From: Raphanus sativus
Lineage: Eukaryota > Streptophyta > Magnoliopsida > Brassicales > Brassicaceae
Assembly: GCF_000801105.2 (NCBI RefSeq)
Contig: NC_079512.1
Location: forward strand, 30,645,848 to 30,709,847
DNA: 64,000 bases
Direction of reading: 5' to 3'
The translations under genes and the position numbers were made by a program. This document shows, piece by piece, positions 22,146-31,892 of the stretch. The first letter of the stretch is position 1; the number at the start of each line of letters is the position of its first letter. The notes beneath the pieces are model-generated. The model saw only the letters and a program-made list of their open reading frames with translations. It had not been told where the DNA came from and made no database searches.

Positions 22146-23908
22146 ATACAAATTCATAAATAAACCAAATTCATAAACAATTAAAACAGCAGACCTTTTT
22201 CAGACATCTCCTTGATTTTTTAAACTATTTACAAGAGTGTCTTTATCATTTAATTTTAATAATAAGTTATAGAAATTAGTTATAACACCAAATAAATAGC
22301 TGATATATAAAAATAAATCGCAGACCCCATCTTATTTACAATCGAAAATATGTAATCCTAATTAAATGAATAATTGAGTACAGATTTCTATAAGTATAAT
22401 AATATTACTATAATAGTATACTTATTTGATATAATATTTACCAAACATTTAAAATAAATTTAATTTATTATTATGTTCTTAGTAATAGTATTTTCCAAAT
22501 TAAAAAAAATAAAATCAACACCAGATTAATATTTATAAATATCTAAACAATTCCTATATCTTGGGGACATAAAAACTAAAACCAAATTAAAACCAAAATA
22601 AGAACCAAATGGATATCCAAATAAACAAAATAAAGTTTATATATTTTTAAAATGATAAAATTTTTAAAATGATAAAATACTCTAAAACTACTATCTATAA
22701 ACTGAACTACACAGAAAAAGGACTTCCCTACTATTTTTATTCAAAATTTTGAAATTATTTTTAATTTCTGCTAGAATAGAATCACCTGAATATTTTTTTA
22801 GCCAAAGTATCTATTATATGATATAATATTTACCAAACATTTAAAATAAATTTAGTTTATTATTATGTTCTTAGTAATTGTATTTTCCAAATAAAAAAAA
22901 AATCAACACCGGATTAATATTTATAATATCTAAACAAGTCATATATCTTGGGACAGAAAAACTACAACCAAATCAAAACCAAACTAAAAACCAAATGGAT
23001 ATCCAAATATTCAAAATACAGTCTATATATTTTTTAAATATTTATTATATTTAATTTTTAAAATGATAAAATATTCTAAAATACTATCTATAAACTGAAC
23101 TACACAAAAACGGATTTCCCTACTATTTCTATCCAAAATATTTGAAATTATTTTTAATTTTATGCTAAAATAGAATCACCCGAATATTTTTTATCCAAAG
23201 TATCTAAATTTATCCGACTTATCCATTATTTTTTCTGAAATTTCAAAAACATCATTTTACCCTAATTACTCTAAGTTATCCAAAAAAAAGAAGAACCGGG
23301 CCATAGTCGAATTGAACTCGAAATTTTAATGGTTTTCCAAACCAAACCGGAAACCAAATTAACCAAACCAAAATCAAATACAAATTCATAAATAACCGAA
23401 CAATTCTTATATTTCTACCCAAAAGATGAATTTTTATACTATTTTTTATCCAAAATATTTAAAATTATTTTAATTTTCTGCTAGAATAGAATCACTCGAT
23501 TACTCTTTAGCTAAAATATCTATATTTATCTGAATTATCCGTTATTTTCCCAAAAATTCGATCATTTTTACCCCAATTACTCTAAATTATCTAAAAACAA
23601 GAACCGAACCATAGTCGAATTGAACTCAAAATTTTAACGGGTTCTTAACATTGTTATTCGAACCAAACCGAAAACTAAGTTAACCAAACCAAAATCAAAT
23701 CCAAATTCATAAATAACCGAACGGTTCTTATATTTCTTGAATCGAGAAATGGAAATCAAACTGGAATGAATCTGAAAACAAAAAAAATACAAATTAGAAC
23801 CAAATTGAAAACCAAATGCGTACAAACATATTAGTGAGCAAATAAATAGGGTAATAAATATGTCAACAAAAATAATCATGCGCTTAGAAAGCGCATGTCA
23901 AAATCTAG

Positions 23909-24415
23909 TTCACTCATTAAATGTATAAATATTTGGGTGATTAATGAATGGTGTCTGATACGAACTTACTTTGTTCGGTCACATAACACATACAAGTATA
24001 TACTTACTGCAGTACGCATGTATCACAAAATTTCAGTATATGGAATGTTTTACAAAAAACTTTACGTTTGTATGCTTCCCAATGGCAAGCACTCAATAAA
24101 TACACCATAAATGTAACGTTTCCAGTTACTGTTTTTTTTTGAGAATATATTCTAGTTAATGTTCTTTAATGAAAAAAGTTTCAATCACCAAATTTTGCTA
24201 ATGTGCGTTACAAATACGTAAAGTACGTAACCGAATATCTCTGTGTTTAATGTATAATATAATGCTTAACGTTATTAGAAAACAAGTGAACCATATATAT
24301 ATATCAAACATATCCCATCTTCCATGTCAAGTCGTAACAATAATACTAAACCCTTAGAGAGTTTCTTTTTTGTTTTGCTAAAATTTGGAAAACCTTAGAG
24401 AGTTAAAAGATAGAA
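23909..24415. other. Defensin-like gene upstream region, copy 2
   Basis: Resumes the tandem duplication after the Helitron: TTCACTCATTAAATGTATA here matches the sequence at 17450. It contains about 110 bases (about 23945-24060) not obvious in copy 1. The remainder parallels 17490-17837 with substitutions and small indels. Confidence 0.7.
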
Positions 24416-24762
24416 TTGGCTAATTCAAGATCTCTTTTCTTTGCTTTCATTGCTCTTTCAGTTTTGCTTGCAAGTTAGTTTTTTAGACCAAAACAGTGAT
24501 AAACTGATGTTCTTCCAAACTATTTCTTCTATTCTAAACCAAAAATCTGGATATGTGTTGTTTTGTAGGTGTTGAATCCACAAAAGTGGTGAGTGAAGAT
24601 TCAGTTTGATCTTCTAACAAAGGAGGTTCATTATGTTGCAACGATCACCCAAACTTTGGAGTATGTACTGACAATAGACATTGCAACAGTTGGTGTCTTA
24701 AAGGCTGCGACAACAAAAAAGGTGGCTTTTGCAAGAGAAGAATTTGTCATTGCTACTGCTAA
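24416..24762 (+). pseudogene. Defensin-like gene copy 2, inactivated
   Basis: Duplicate of the gene at 17838-18184. Three lesions are visible: the start codon is TTG (24416-24418) in place of ATG, the exon 1 donor has lost its preceding G (GCAGGTTAG became GCAAGTTAG), and a Trp codon in exon 2 is TGA (24607-24609). The cysteine-coding part is otherwise preserved, including RRICHCYC and the TAA at 24760-24762. The loss is therefore recent relative to the duplication. Confidence 0.9.
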
Positions 24763-25488
24763 CTTAATTATAAGTTTAGAAACAATATATTCTACATGTA
24801 CTTTCTTTAAGAATATTATTGGTTAGGACTATAATGTTTCAAACAATGTTTACCACAGCTCGATCAACTTTGTTATTATATGAAACTTAATAAGAAATAT
24901 ATAGTTAATGAGTTTTTCAATATTAGTTGGATTTTAAAACTTCATTATTAGTCTCTCTGTAAATGAAATTATACATTACTATATCAATATACTTAAATAG
25001 TTTAGTTGTATAATTAAAATTTAAAAATTAATACGTATTTGAGCAAGAGAATCTAATGGGAAGAAATTAGTAAAGGAAAAGATGAAATAAATATAGAAAC
25101 ATAATAAGAAATATATAGTTAATGAGTTTTCAATATTAATTGGATTTTAGAACTTCATTATTAGTCTCTCTATAAATGAAAATTTACATTATATATTTAA
25201 GTCTTTGGAGTGTTTTTGAAATTTTTTTAGGATGTATGCGTGACAAGCAATCAATAAAGCCCATAAACGTCTAAATTCCAAGTTTTTCTAGTTAATATTC
25301 TCTAAATGTTAACATTTACAGTTTTTTTTTTTTCTAGTTTTTATTCCTTAATGAAAAATGTAAGTTTACTAAGTTTTGCTGATGTGTTTATAGAAGTGTA
25401 ATATAAATTTGGTGTCAACAACATATGTATATAGGTATAGTTTATACACGAGAAAAAAAGAGAAGAATATTAAAGCTTATAAAGATTA
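24763..25488. other. Copy 2 tandem-repeat tail and a diverged further copy of the defensin upstream region
   Basis: About 24893-25190 holds nearly two units of the 214-bp AT-rich repeat. From about 25195 to 25400 the sequence (GACAAGCAATCAATAAA, CTAGTTAATATTCT, CCTTAATGAAAAATG) is a more diverged relative of the defensin-like promoter at 17500-17620, so an older third copy of this unit probably existed. No third gene is visible after it. Confidence 0.55.
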
Positions 25489-25624
25489 AATATTGCTGGA
25501 AACTACCATTTTTTTTTGCGGCTGCAAACAATTACACGGGCCACCGGGACCTTGACATTCCACTCCGGGGATGGTAGTGGGCTTGCCCACTCGAACTACC
25601 ATTTTTTTTTTTAATATTGCTGGA
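25489..25624 (-). mobile_element. Short SINE-like insertion with 12-bp target duplication
   Basis: A 112-bp insertion (25501-25612) sits between two copies of AATATTGCTGGA (25489-25500 and 25613-25624). Read on the minus strand it starts with an A-run and has GTTCGAGT, a B-box-like motif. ACTACCATTTTTTTTT occurs near both ends. The length, poly-A/T tract and long target duplication suggest retroposition by LINE machinery. No A box is recognised, so the family is uncertain. Confidence 0.6.
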
Positions 25625-26749
25625 GTGGTGAATGGTGAAGAATAAGATAGACGCGTAGAGTTTGTCACCAGTTATTGGCGTGGTGTTGGGCCATTTTGGA
25701 TCTTGGTTCGTACTTGTATGGCCCTTATCTACTTTGCAAGTTCAAGTGGTGTGCTCATTCGAATCCCTCTTCTATTACGTGTTGAACTGATATTACACGA
25801 GTCTACAATTATTGTCATATGTCTTCAGTGTTACATGTTACTGATATAATATCATATATGTGCTACCATCATCCAACTTCAGATAAATCGCAAAACGATC
25901 ATTGTAATTCACCATTATTTGTTCATTTATATGCTCAGAGCATGAAATAATTCACACAAGAAGCATGCTATTAACAATGACATAAAACATGACAGCATCG
26001 AGAACTCAAGAGATGTCCTACTAATAAGAATATATCCAGCGATCATACTACAGTCTTTTCCAAATTTCTTTGGATGCTGAAGCCACACTTTTCACAATCA
26101 TATCTTGATGGGTACACGTAAAAAGTGAGTGATGTGTGGATTCCGATGAGGCTAATAATAATGATCCAGAGTCCAGTTCTCCCAAGTATTACGTATCATC
26201 AACATGTTATGTATTTGATCATGTCTTGCATAATTTGGTAAGAAGGATTCACTGATTCACCCGCCAATATGATGAGGCGGAACTCTGGGTTTTTCTTAAC
26301 CGGTTTCAAGCGGAGCCAAATGGTCAGATATGTATCTCATTTAAGCCAGTGATTCAGAGATGTCAATAACCCCCTTTGAAACTTAGGATCAAAAGTTATA
26401 TGGTTTAATAATCTGGTTTTTAAAATGTTTGATCGAACTTTCTTGAGTCTCAAGGAATAAAAAATATAACAGTTGGACTTACTTCTCTCCAGAAGAGAAG
26501 ATTCCTGGAAATTTGAATGAACAGATTAAGAAGTGTTACAGTCAATTTATCAGCTTGATTAAATTAGTTATATTCCCAATTAAATAGGATGGTAGGCAAA
26601 AAATGTAATTAATCTTCTACCAAAAAATGTAATTAATCATCATGTAGAGACTGAAGATGTAAATATCTCAACATACAATAATGAAAATTATGTTCATGTT
26701 CTTGATAATTTTATTCAAATATGATTATCATATTAGAAAATTAAGAAAC

Positions 26750-26930
26750 CCAATACGGCGAACCCGAGTTCAAACCCTACCGGTCACACGGATATGAGTT
26801 ATTGCTTTCGACTCATTTGAATGCTCAGGAGAGGGTCTATCCGTGGGCTGTACCTCCACCCGGGGGTTACGCTTGTGTCATCATTGACCCGTGTTTAATC
26901 TTTTTCTTTTCAAAAATAAAAATTTTAGTT
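26750..26930 (+). mobile_element. 5'-truncated tRNA-derived SINE remnant
   Basis: GAGTTCAAACCCTACC at about 26767 resembles a polymerase III B box. It is followed by a GC-richer body (CACCCGGGGGTTACG) unlike the AT-rich surroundings and a T-rich then A-rich tail. No A box is found upstream. I rely on composition and the B box only. Confidence 0.4.
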
Positions 26931-27213
26931 TATCAGTTCTAACAACTAAATACTTGCATGAGAGAGGATGAGTGTGAAAGAACAGAAAATACAAGAGATT
27001 CCTTTTATTCATATATGCTAGCAAAATAATAATAATATATTGTCACACCTAACAATAAACCCGCTCCAATTATTCATTTAAAGGTCAAAAGTCAACATTT
27101 TCATTCTCTTTTTTTGAGGGTCAAATTTCATTTTCCTTTTATTTTCTTCCTAGTATTTTAAATATAAAAGATAGTTATGTATTTTTGCTATAGTATATTT
27201 ATAATATCTTTGT

Positions 27214-27650
27214 AAGTTAGGCACATATCCCCAAATAGGTCAGACATTCAACTGCAGAATGATACAGTTAGATATGATGTGTACCAAATATACTATAGCA
27301 AAAATACATGTAGCAAAAATCTACACAATACACCAAAAGCTACTCAATACACCAAAATCGACTCAATACACCAAAAGCTACTCAATTTTTTGCTCTTACG
27401 AAGTTACGTATACAGAGAGGTCCACGGAGTCTCACTTAGGGTAATTATCAAACCAAAAAAAGATTAACATTAACTAAGTAACAAATAACTTTATGAAATG
27501 TGGCTACATTCAAATATAAAGAAGATCATGGATGTTAACTAAGTAACAAATAACAGTGCAAACGACTAGGCACCAATTACGGCGTTCAGACATTTTTTTT
27601 TTTAAAACTGGCCTCGGTGTTCGGACATGTGTGCCTAACTTAAACTATAG
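27214..27650. mobile_element. Small element with terminal inverted repeats
   Basis: TAAGTTAGGCACATATCC at about 27214 and the reverse complement TAAGTTAGGCACACATGTCC ending at about 27647 form imperfect inverted termini of about 18 bp. A second inverted pair (CAGACATT / GTTCAGACATTT area) lies inside. Internal sequence includes the ACTCAATACACCAAAA tandem units. The superfamily is not clear: a TAA/TTA pair flanks the core GTTAGGCACA, which would suit a PIF/Harbinger-type MITE, but this is weak. Confidence 0.4.
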
Positions 27651-28839
27651 ACTATAGTATATGTGTATTTATGTATATTTACTTAGCATGCACTGTGGAT
27701 AGGTACGACCGAGAAGCAGGCACTAGCTACTACCATTATATGCAATAATAGTCGAAGCTCATTTTCTCAGTTAAAGATAATTCGATCTGATGTCTTTTTG
27801 GGTCAAATAAGAATAGTTAGTGTCTCTTTCGGTTCATCGAGAATTATTCACTCGTTTCTAATTTCGACAGATTACTCGATTGGCATTGCTTTTATCGAAA
27901 ACGTTTTTCATCATACTTCATTTTGACCAAAAAGGGAGATAAAAGCATGGGAATTATGGTTTTAACTTTTCTCACTAATAGAAAACCCATTATACACCTA
28001 CTTAAGGCTAAGCATAGTCATGTGATTCTAATTGAGTATGTCATGTCGGACCATCCATAACATTCTAGTTAATATATAGAGGTTGTCAAACGTATAGAGA
28101 TTATCAGACATAGTCCATTGCAGTTTTTTTTTTTTTGTAAAAATGTAAGATTATTATTACACTTTTAGATTTGTGATAGAAATATAGAAAATACGAGAAG
28201 CAGAGGAATTGAAAGACAACCAAACAGAAACTCTTCCTTACTTAGACAGGGACCGACTCAACAAACACTCAACAAGTATAACCGTTAACCAGTGGACTCG
28301 ACTCTTCAGCACAACCTGTTTGCCACAAAAAGAGAAACCACAATGATTACAAGAGACAGATCTAGTCCATTGTAGTTTACAATCCGAAAACTGAACGTGA
28401 AGAGAATAAAATGAGTTGAACCCTTCACCTACCAGAGAAATTGATCGTGAGCGAAATGAAACCATTAGACCAACGATATAAATCAAATGATTTTATTCTG
28501 ATTAAAACGAATTATTAAAAACGAATATTCCAAGATATTTTGTTTTTATCGTGCCATATTTTTGTAAATGTTTAACTTTTGACCACATTAAAGTTGATGT
28601 ATGTCTCCTTCTCCTTTGTCCTGTCGGTTGGGCACTGTGTCTCCTTTGTACACCAGATCATGTTTCTGTTAATTTCCTTCATGAAAACGATTAATTACTA
28701 GCTAGATAAAAATATAAAATTATAGCATAAGGTTCACAACAGCTTCCCCACGAAAACGATTAGTTACTAGGTAGATCAAAATATAAAAATTATATTCCAT
28801 TCCTCTCATTTTAATTGGTGTTATAAGTTTATGCATATA

Positions 28840-29106
28840 CTCCTTCCGTTTCAAAATAATACATATTATATGATTTTTATACTTATTAAAAAAACATATT
28901 AAAATATAGTTATCATTGCATAATTTTTTGTAGTTTTATGTTTCTTATATTTTTAAACAAATAAGATTTCAAAAAATGTAATTAATGTTTTTGAAAACCA
29001 CAATTTTTCATTATTAGTTGATAAAAATATATTGAAAACATAAAAAAATACATCTTTTGAAACAATTTTTTTTTCTAGATTATAAATGTTATTGAAACGG
29101 AGGGAA
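28840..29106. mobile_element. Stowaway-like MITE
   Basis: Ends CTCCTTCCGTTTCAAAATA (left) and TTGAAACGGAGGGAA (right) form the inverted repeat typical of plant Stowaway elements, with TA at both outer borders (28838-28839 and 29107-29108). The interior is about 80 percent AT. A second degenerate end (CTGAAACAGAGAGAGTA at about 29271-29288) suggests another decayed element right next to it. Confidence 0.75.
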
Positions 29107-29589
29107 TATATTAATAAAACATCTAATTTTTGTATATTTATAAAATAAAAATATTATTATCTATACAACTAACCATATTTCAACTAATAGAAAAATAAAT
29201 TGATGAATTTTGTTAATATATTTTGTATTAAAACTTTAAAAACAAATTTTTTTTCTATAACTACAACTAAACTGAAACAGAGAGAGTAGAATGTAAAGTT
29301 TACAGAACTTCCCCACGATTAACGCAGATAAAACTGTACTATTATCTCTACAAAAGAATATTTATAAGGGACAATTTGCAAAGTATCCTATTTAGGATTT
29401 GAAATTTGAAAAATACTCTGTTTTTAATTTTTTTTTTAAACTACAGTTTCTTTAATGTGAGTTTACCTTTTTGCCCCAATTTGATATTTTAATAATTAAT
29501 ATATAATTCGAAACTAATAAGAATTATAATGATTTATGTTTAAATAAATATGTGTCTTAAGATAAATCCAGAAGCTAAACCGAGAGTTC

Positions 29590-30240
29590 CCTAAGGATGA
29601 ACAAAGGGATGATGATGGATACGCTTCTTGTTTAGTTCATCAAGTTTTTGATCAAGTGCATATTGTACTGTAAGAAAGCTGTAACCAGAGCTGAATCCAA
29701 TGAAAACGAAGAAAACAAACATGATTTTTTTCTTATTCTTGATTTCACATTCTTAGTTTCACAAACATAGTGACGTTAGCATTTAAACAAAACAACTGTG
29801 TTGTTCTTTCTTCTAAATATGAAACGAGACTTCCAAAGAAAAAAGATTGTCTGCCCAAAACATTGTGCAGTTCAAGTGGCTTCTCAATGCAAACAAACTG
29901 CATCAGTGGAAACCCATTGAAGAGCATAGCCTCCTTAAATTCAAGTAAAGCAAAGTTTGCGTTCCTTCTGAGGTAAGGAAAGTTATGATCTGAGTGAAAA
30001 TAGTTCACAGGTGATAGTGTCGCTCGCGTCTAGCGAAGCAGAAAAGTTTCCAGCACCAAGGATCGGAACCAGATTGAATATAGATTCTTTCGGTCCGTTG
30101 AGTGTTACTTCGTGACTCATCACATACTCACAGACCCGTAAAATATTAGATTCTAACTCATTGCCCTACCTATTAATACTGAAATCTTCATGACCCATCT
30201 GAACCATATCGTCAAACTTCAAATCTTTCTTAGGAAAAAT
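29590..30240 (-). pseudogene. Possible gene relic of unknown family
   Basis: On the minus strand several short open segments look exon-like: KDLKFDDMVQMGHEDFSINR (about 30230-30170), a stretch with VTLNGPKESIFNLVPILGAG (about 30115-30030), a block PYLRRNANFALLEFKEA (about 29985-29930) and a final hydrophobic segment MFVFFVFIGFSSGYSFLTVQ that continues to a charged end KKRIHHHPFVHP and a stop at about 29592. The codon use is coding-like and GC is higher than around it. I do not recognise the family. No continuous frame joins the parts without shifts, so I call it a relic. Confidence 0.35.
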
Positions 30241-30332
30241 ATTCCAGAAAAGGAGAGGATGGGAGAAGGAGACGAGAAAACGGCGTTGCTTTCTTTTATT
30301 TTTTCAAAACACTAAAAATATTTAAGATATAT

Positions 30333-31763
30333 TGATATCTTGCATATTTACATTGTTTTAGCCATTCATTCTTGTACATTTTAATCATATATATGAGGAT
30401 TTAGTCATCTTTAGGTTACATTTTGTATACATGAGTCTTTATTAGGTGTTGGAGTGTGCTATGGAGTTTTTGGAAGTGTTTGGAGGCATTTGTGGTGTAA
30501 AAGGTTGAAAGATGAACATGGATGAAGACCTTAAAGATATCTTTTGAAGCCCATCTTCTGGGAGAATATTGGAAATTGAGATAGCTTTCTAATGAAAGTG
30601 GTCTCAAGTCATTTGGAGCTGTATTGGAGGAGTTATGATCAATCTACTGGAGGCATATCAATACTCGAACACAGTACGCCTGGAGCGGGGTGACGGAGCG
30701 GGGTTACGACCCCGCTGTGTATCCAGAGCGGGGTGACGGAGCGGGGTTAAGACCCCACTCGGGTTTACACAGAAATGGAGGAAAAACGGCTGGAGCGGGG
30801 TTGTGACCCGGGTACGGAGACCCCGCTGCGTGTTATCACTTGGTCGTTTTTATGATTTTTAAGGGGTTTTTTAGACTTTTCTATTGGTACCATTAGGTTT
30901 CTAAAGACCATATAAATACTCTTGTAATCCCAAATTGGGGAAAGGAACTCTTTTCCTCTCAAAAACACATTTGTAAACCTTGAAGAAAGCTTGGATCTTT
31001 GATCCTTTTTCATCTTATTTTCTTTGTGTTTGTTGGATTATCTTGTTCACTAGCATGTTTAACCTTGAATCATCTTTGGTTTTTGGGTTAATCATGTCTA
31101 TTAGTGAGTAGATCTATCTAGGATTCATGGGTTAAGGTGATTAAGGGTGATTAGTGAAGATCTAGGGTGTTTAGTGTTAAATCTACTTCTTTCCTTGCTT
31201 GTTGAGGGTTCTCAATGCTATTTTGGTCTTGATCATACTAAAATAGATCCTTAGACATTTCCTGCCCGAAAGGTGTATGATGAAATGTCTGAACCAACTC
31301 TTCAATGCTTTTAATGCACTTTGCCAAAGAGATTTGTTGTTAAAGGTGTTAAGATTGCTAGTAGACTTGTTCTCCATGATTGCTTTAGTAACATTCAACC
31401 AAAGGGATTTGATGCTTGAGTTGCTTTAGCAAATGAACATTCATCTAGGGATAGAGCTTGTTTAGTATTGTGTCTAGGCATAAGGAAAGTGCTTGATTGA
31501 TAGCTTGTCACCTTTAGATTGGATCTACATCACCCAAGATCAAATGCCTAGCCCCATGAGTCCACTTGCTTCATATTGAGAAAGAAAGTTCACTCTTTTA
31601 TTGCATTTCTAGTCTAGTTTTAGTTCACTTCACTTCACTCAATTGGTTGCACTTAGATTAAGCATAGACTTGCATTCCCTTTGCATTAGAATCACTTAGG
31701 ATTGGTTCGACAATCTTTTATACTACATCATTTGATAGGGACCCTTGAAAAGTCCTAGCATCA
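30333..31763 (+). repeat. 5' LTR
   Basis: 1431 bp. Contains a GC-rich segment at 30681-30830 with repeated GAGCGGGGT and inverted ACCCCGCT motifs in otherwise AT-rich sequence, and a TATA box (TATAAAT, 30911-30917) that would place the transcription start near 30940. The ends TGATATC and TAGCATCA match the 3' LTR exactly. Confidence 0.95.
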
Positions 31764-31766
31764 AAT

Positions 31767-31783
31767 TGGCGCCGTTGCCGGGG
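31767..31783 (+). promoter_or_regulatory. Primer-binding site (tRNA-Asp)
   Basis: TGGCGCCGTTGCCGGGG is complementary to the 3' end of plant tRNA-Asp, the primer used by Athila-type elements. It sits 3 bases after the 5' LTR. Confidence 0.9.
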
Positions 31784-31892
31784 TTCTAAGTTGATTTTGA
31801 CATTGGGATTTAGTCACTTGCTTGAGACTAAGTCATTTTTATTTTTATTGTGATATTGGCTCTGCTTCTTCCTCTTTTTGCATTTCAGGTGT

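Larger units (their letters stand above)
19418..23908 (+). mobile_element. Non-autonomous Helitron, internally expanded by an inverted and a direct duplication
   Basis: The 5' end is TCAATACAATTAAAACAGC at 19418. The 3' end is CTAG at 23905-23908, preceded by a 9-bp-stem hairpin (CATGCGCTT/AAGCGCATG, 23877-23897) 7 bases upstream. It sits between A and T, with no target duplication. All are Helitron hallmarks. Copy 1 of the tandem duplication keeps the empty site GCCAGAATTCACTC (17443-17456). Within it are three copies of the 5' part: A (from 19418, plus), B (about 20636-21764, minus, still attached to TPK3 3' sequence) and C (22177-23908, plus, continuing to the 3' end). The original element would thus be about 1.75 kb. 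Each copy also holds two internal repeats of about 390 bp. No Rep/helicase coding sequence is present. Confidence 0.85.
25625..30332. other. Gene-poor intergenic region with transposon remnants
   Basis: About 4.7 kb, AT-rich, with no intact gene. Contents noted separately: a SINE-like remnant (about 26750-26930), a TIR-bounded element (about 27214-27650), a Stowaway-like MITE (28840-29106) and a possible gene relic on the minus strand (about 29590-30240). Two copies of TTAACTAAGTAACAAATAAC lie at about 27470 and 27536. A short tandem array of (C/T)ACTCAATACACCAAAA units lies at about 27320-27388. Confidence 0.5.

Noticed and set aside
28238..28486. 82-codon minus-strand frame
   Set aside because: No recognisable motif, AT-rich flanks and no splice or neighbour support.
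30416..31398. Three small minus-strand frames repeated identically at 36702-37684
   Set aside because: They are repeated because they lie in the two LTRs; no coding features.
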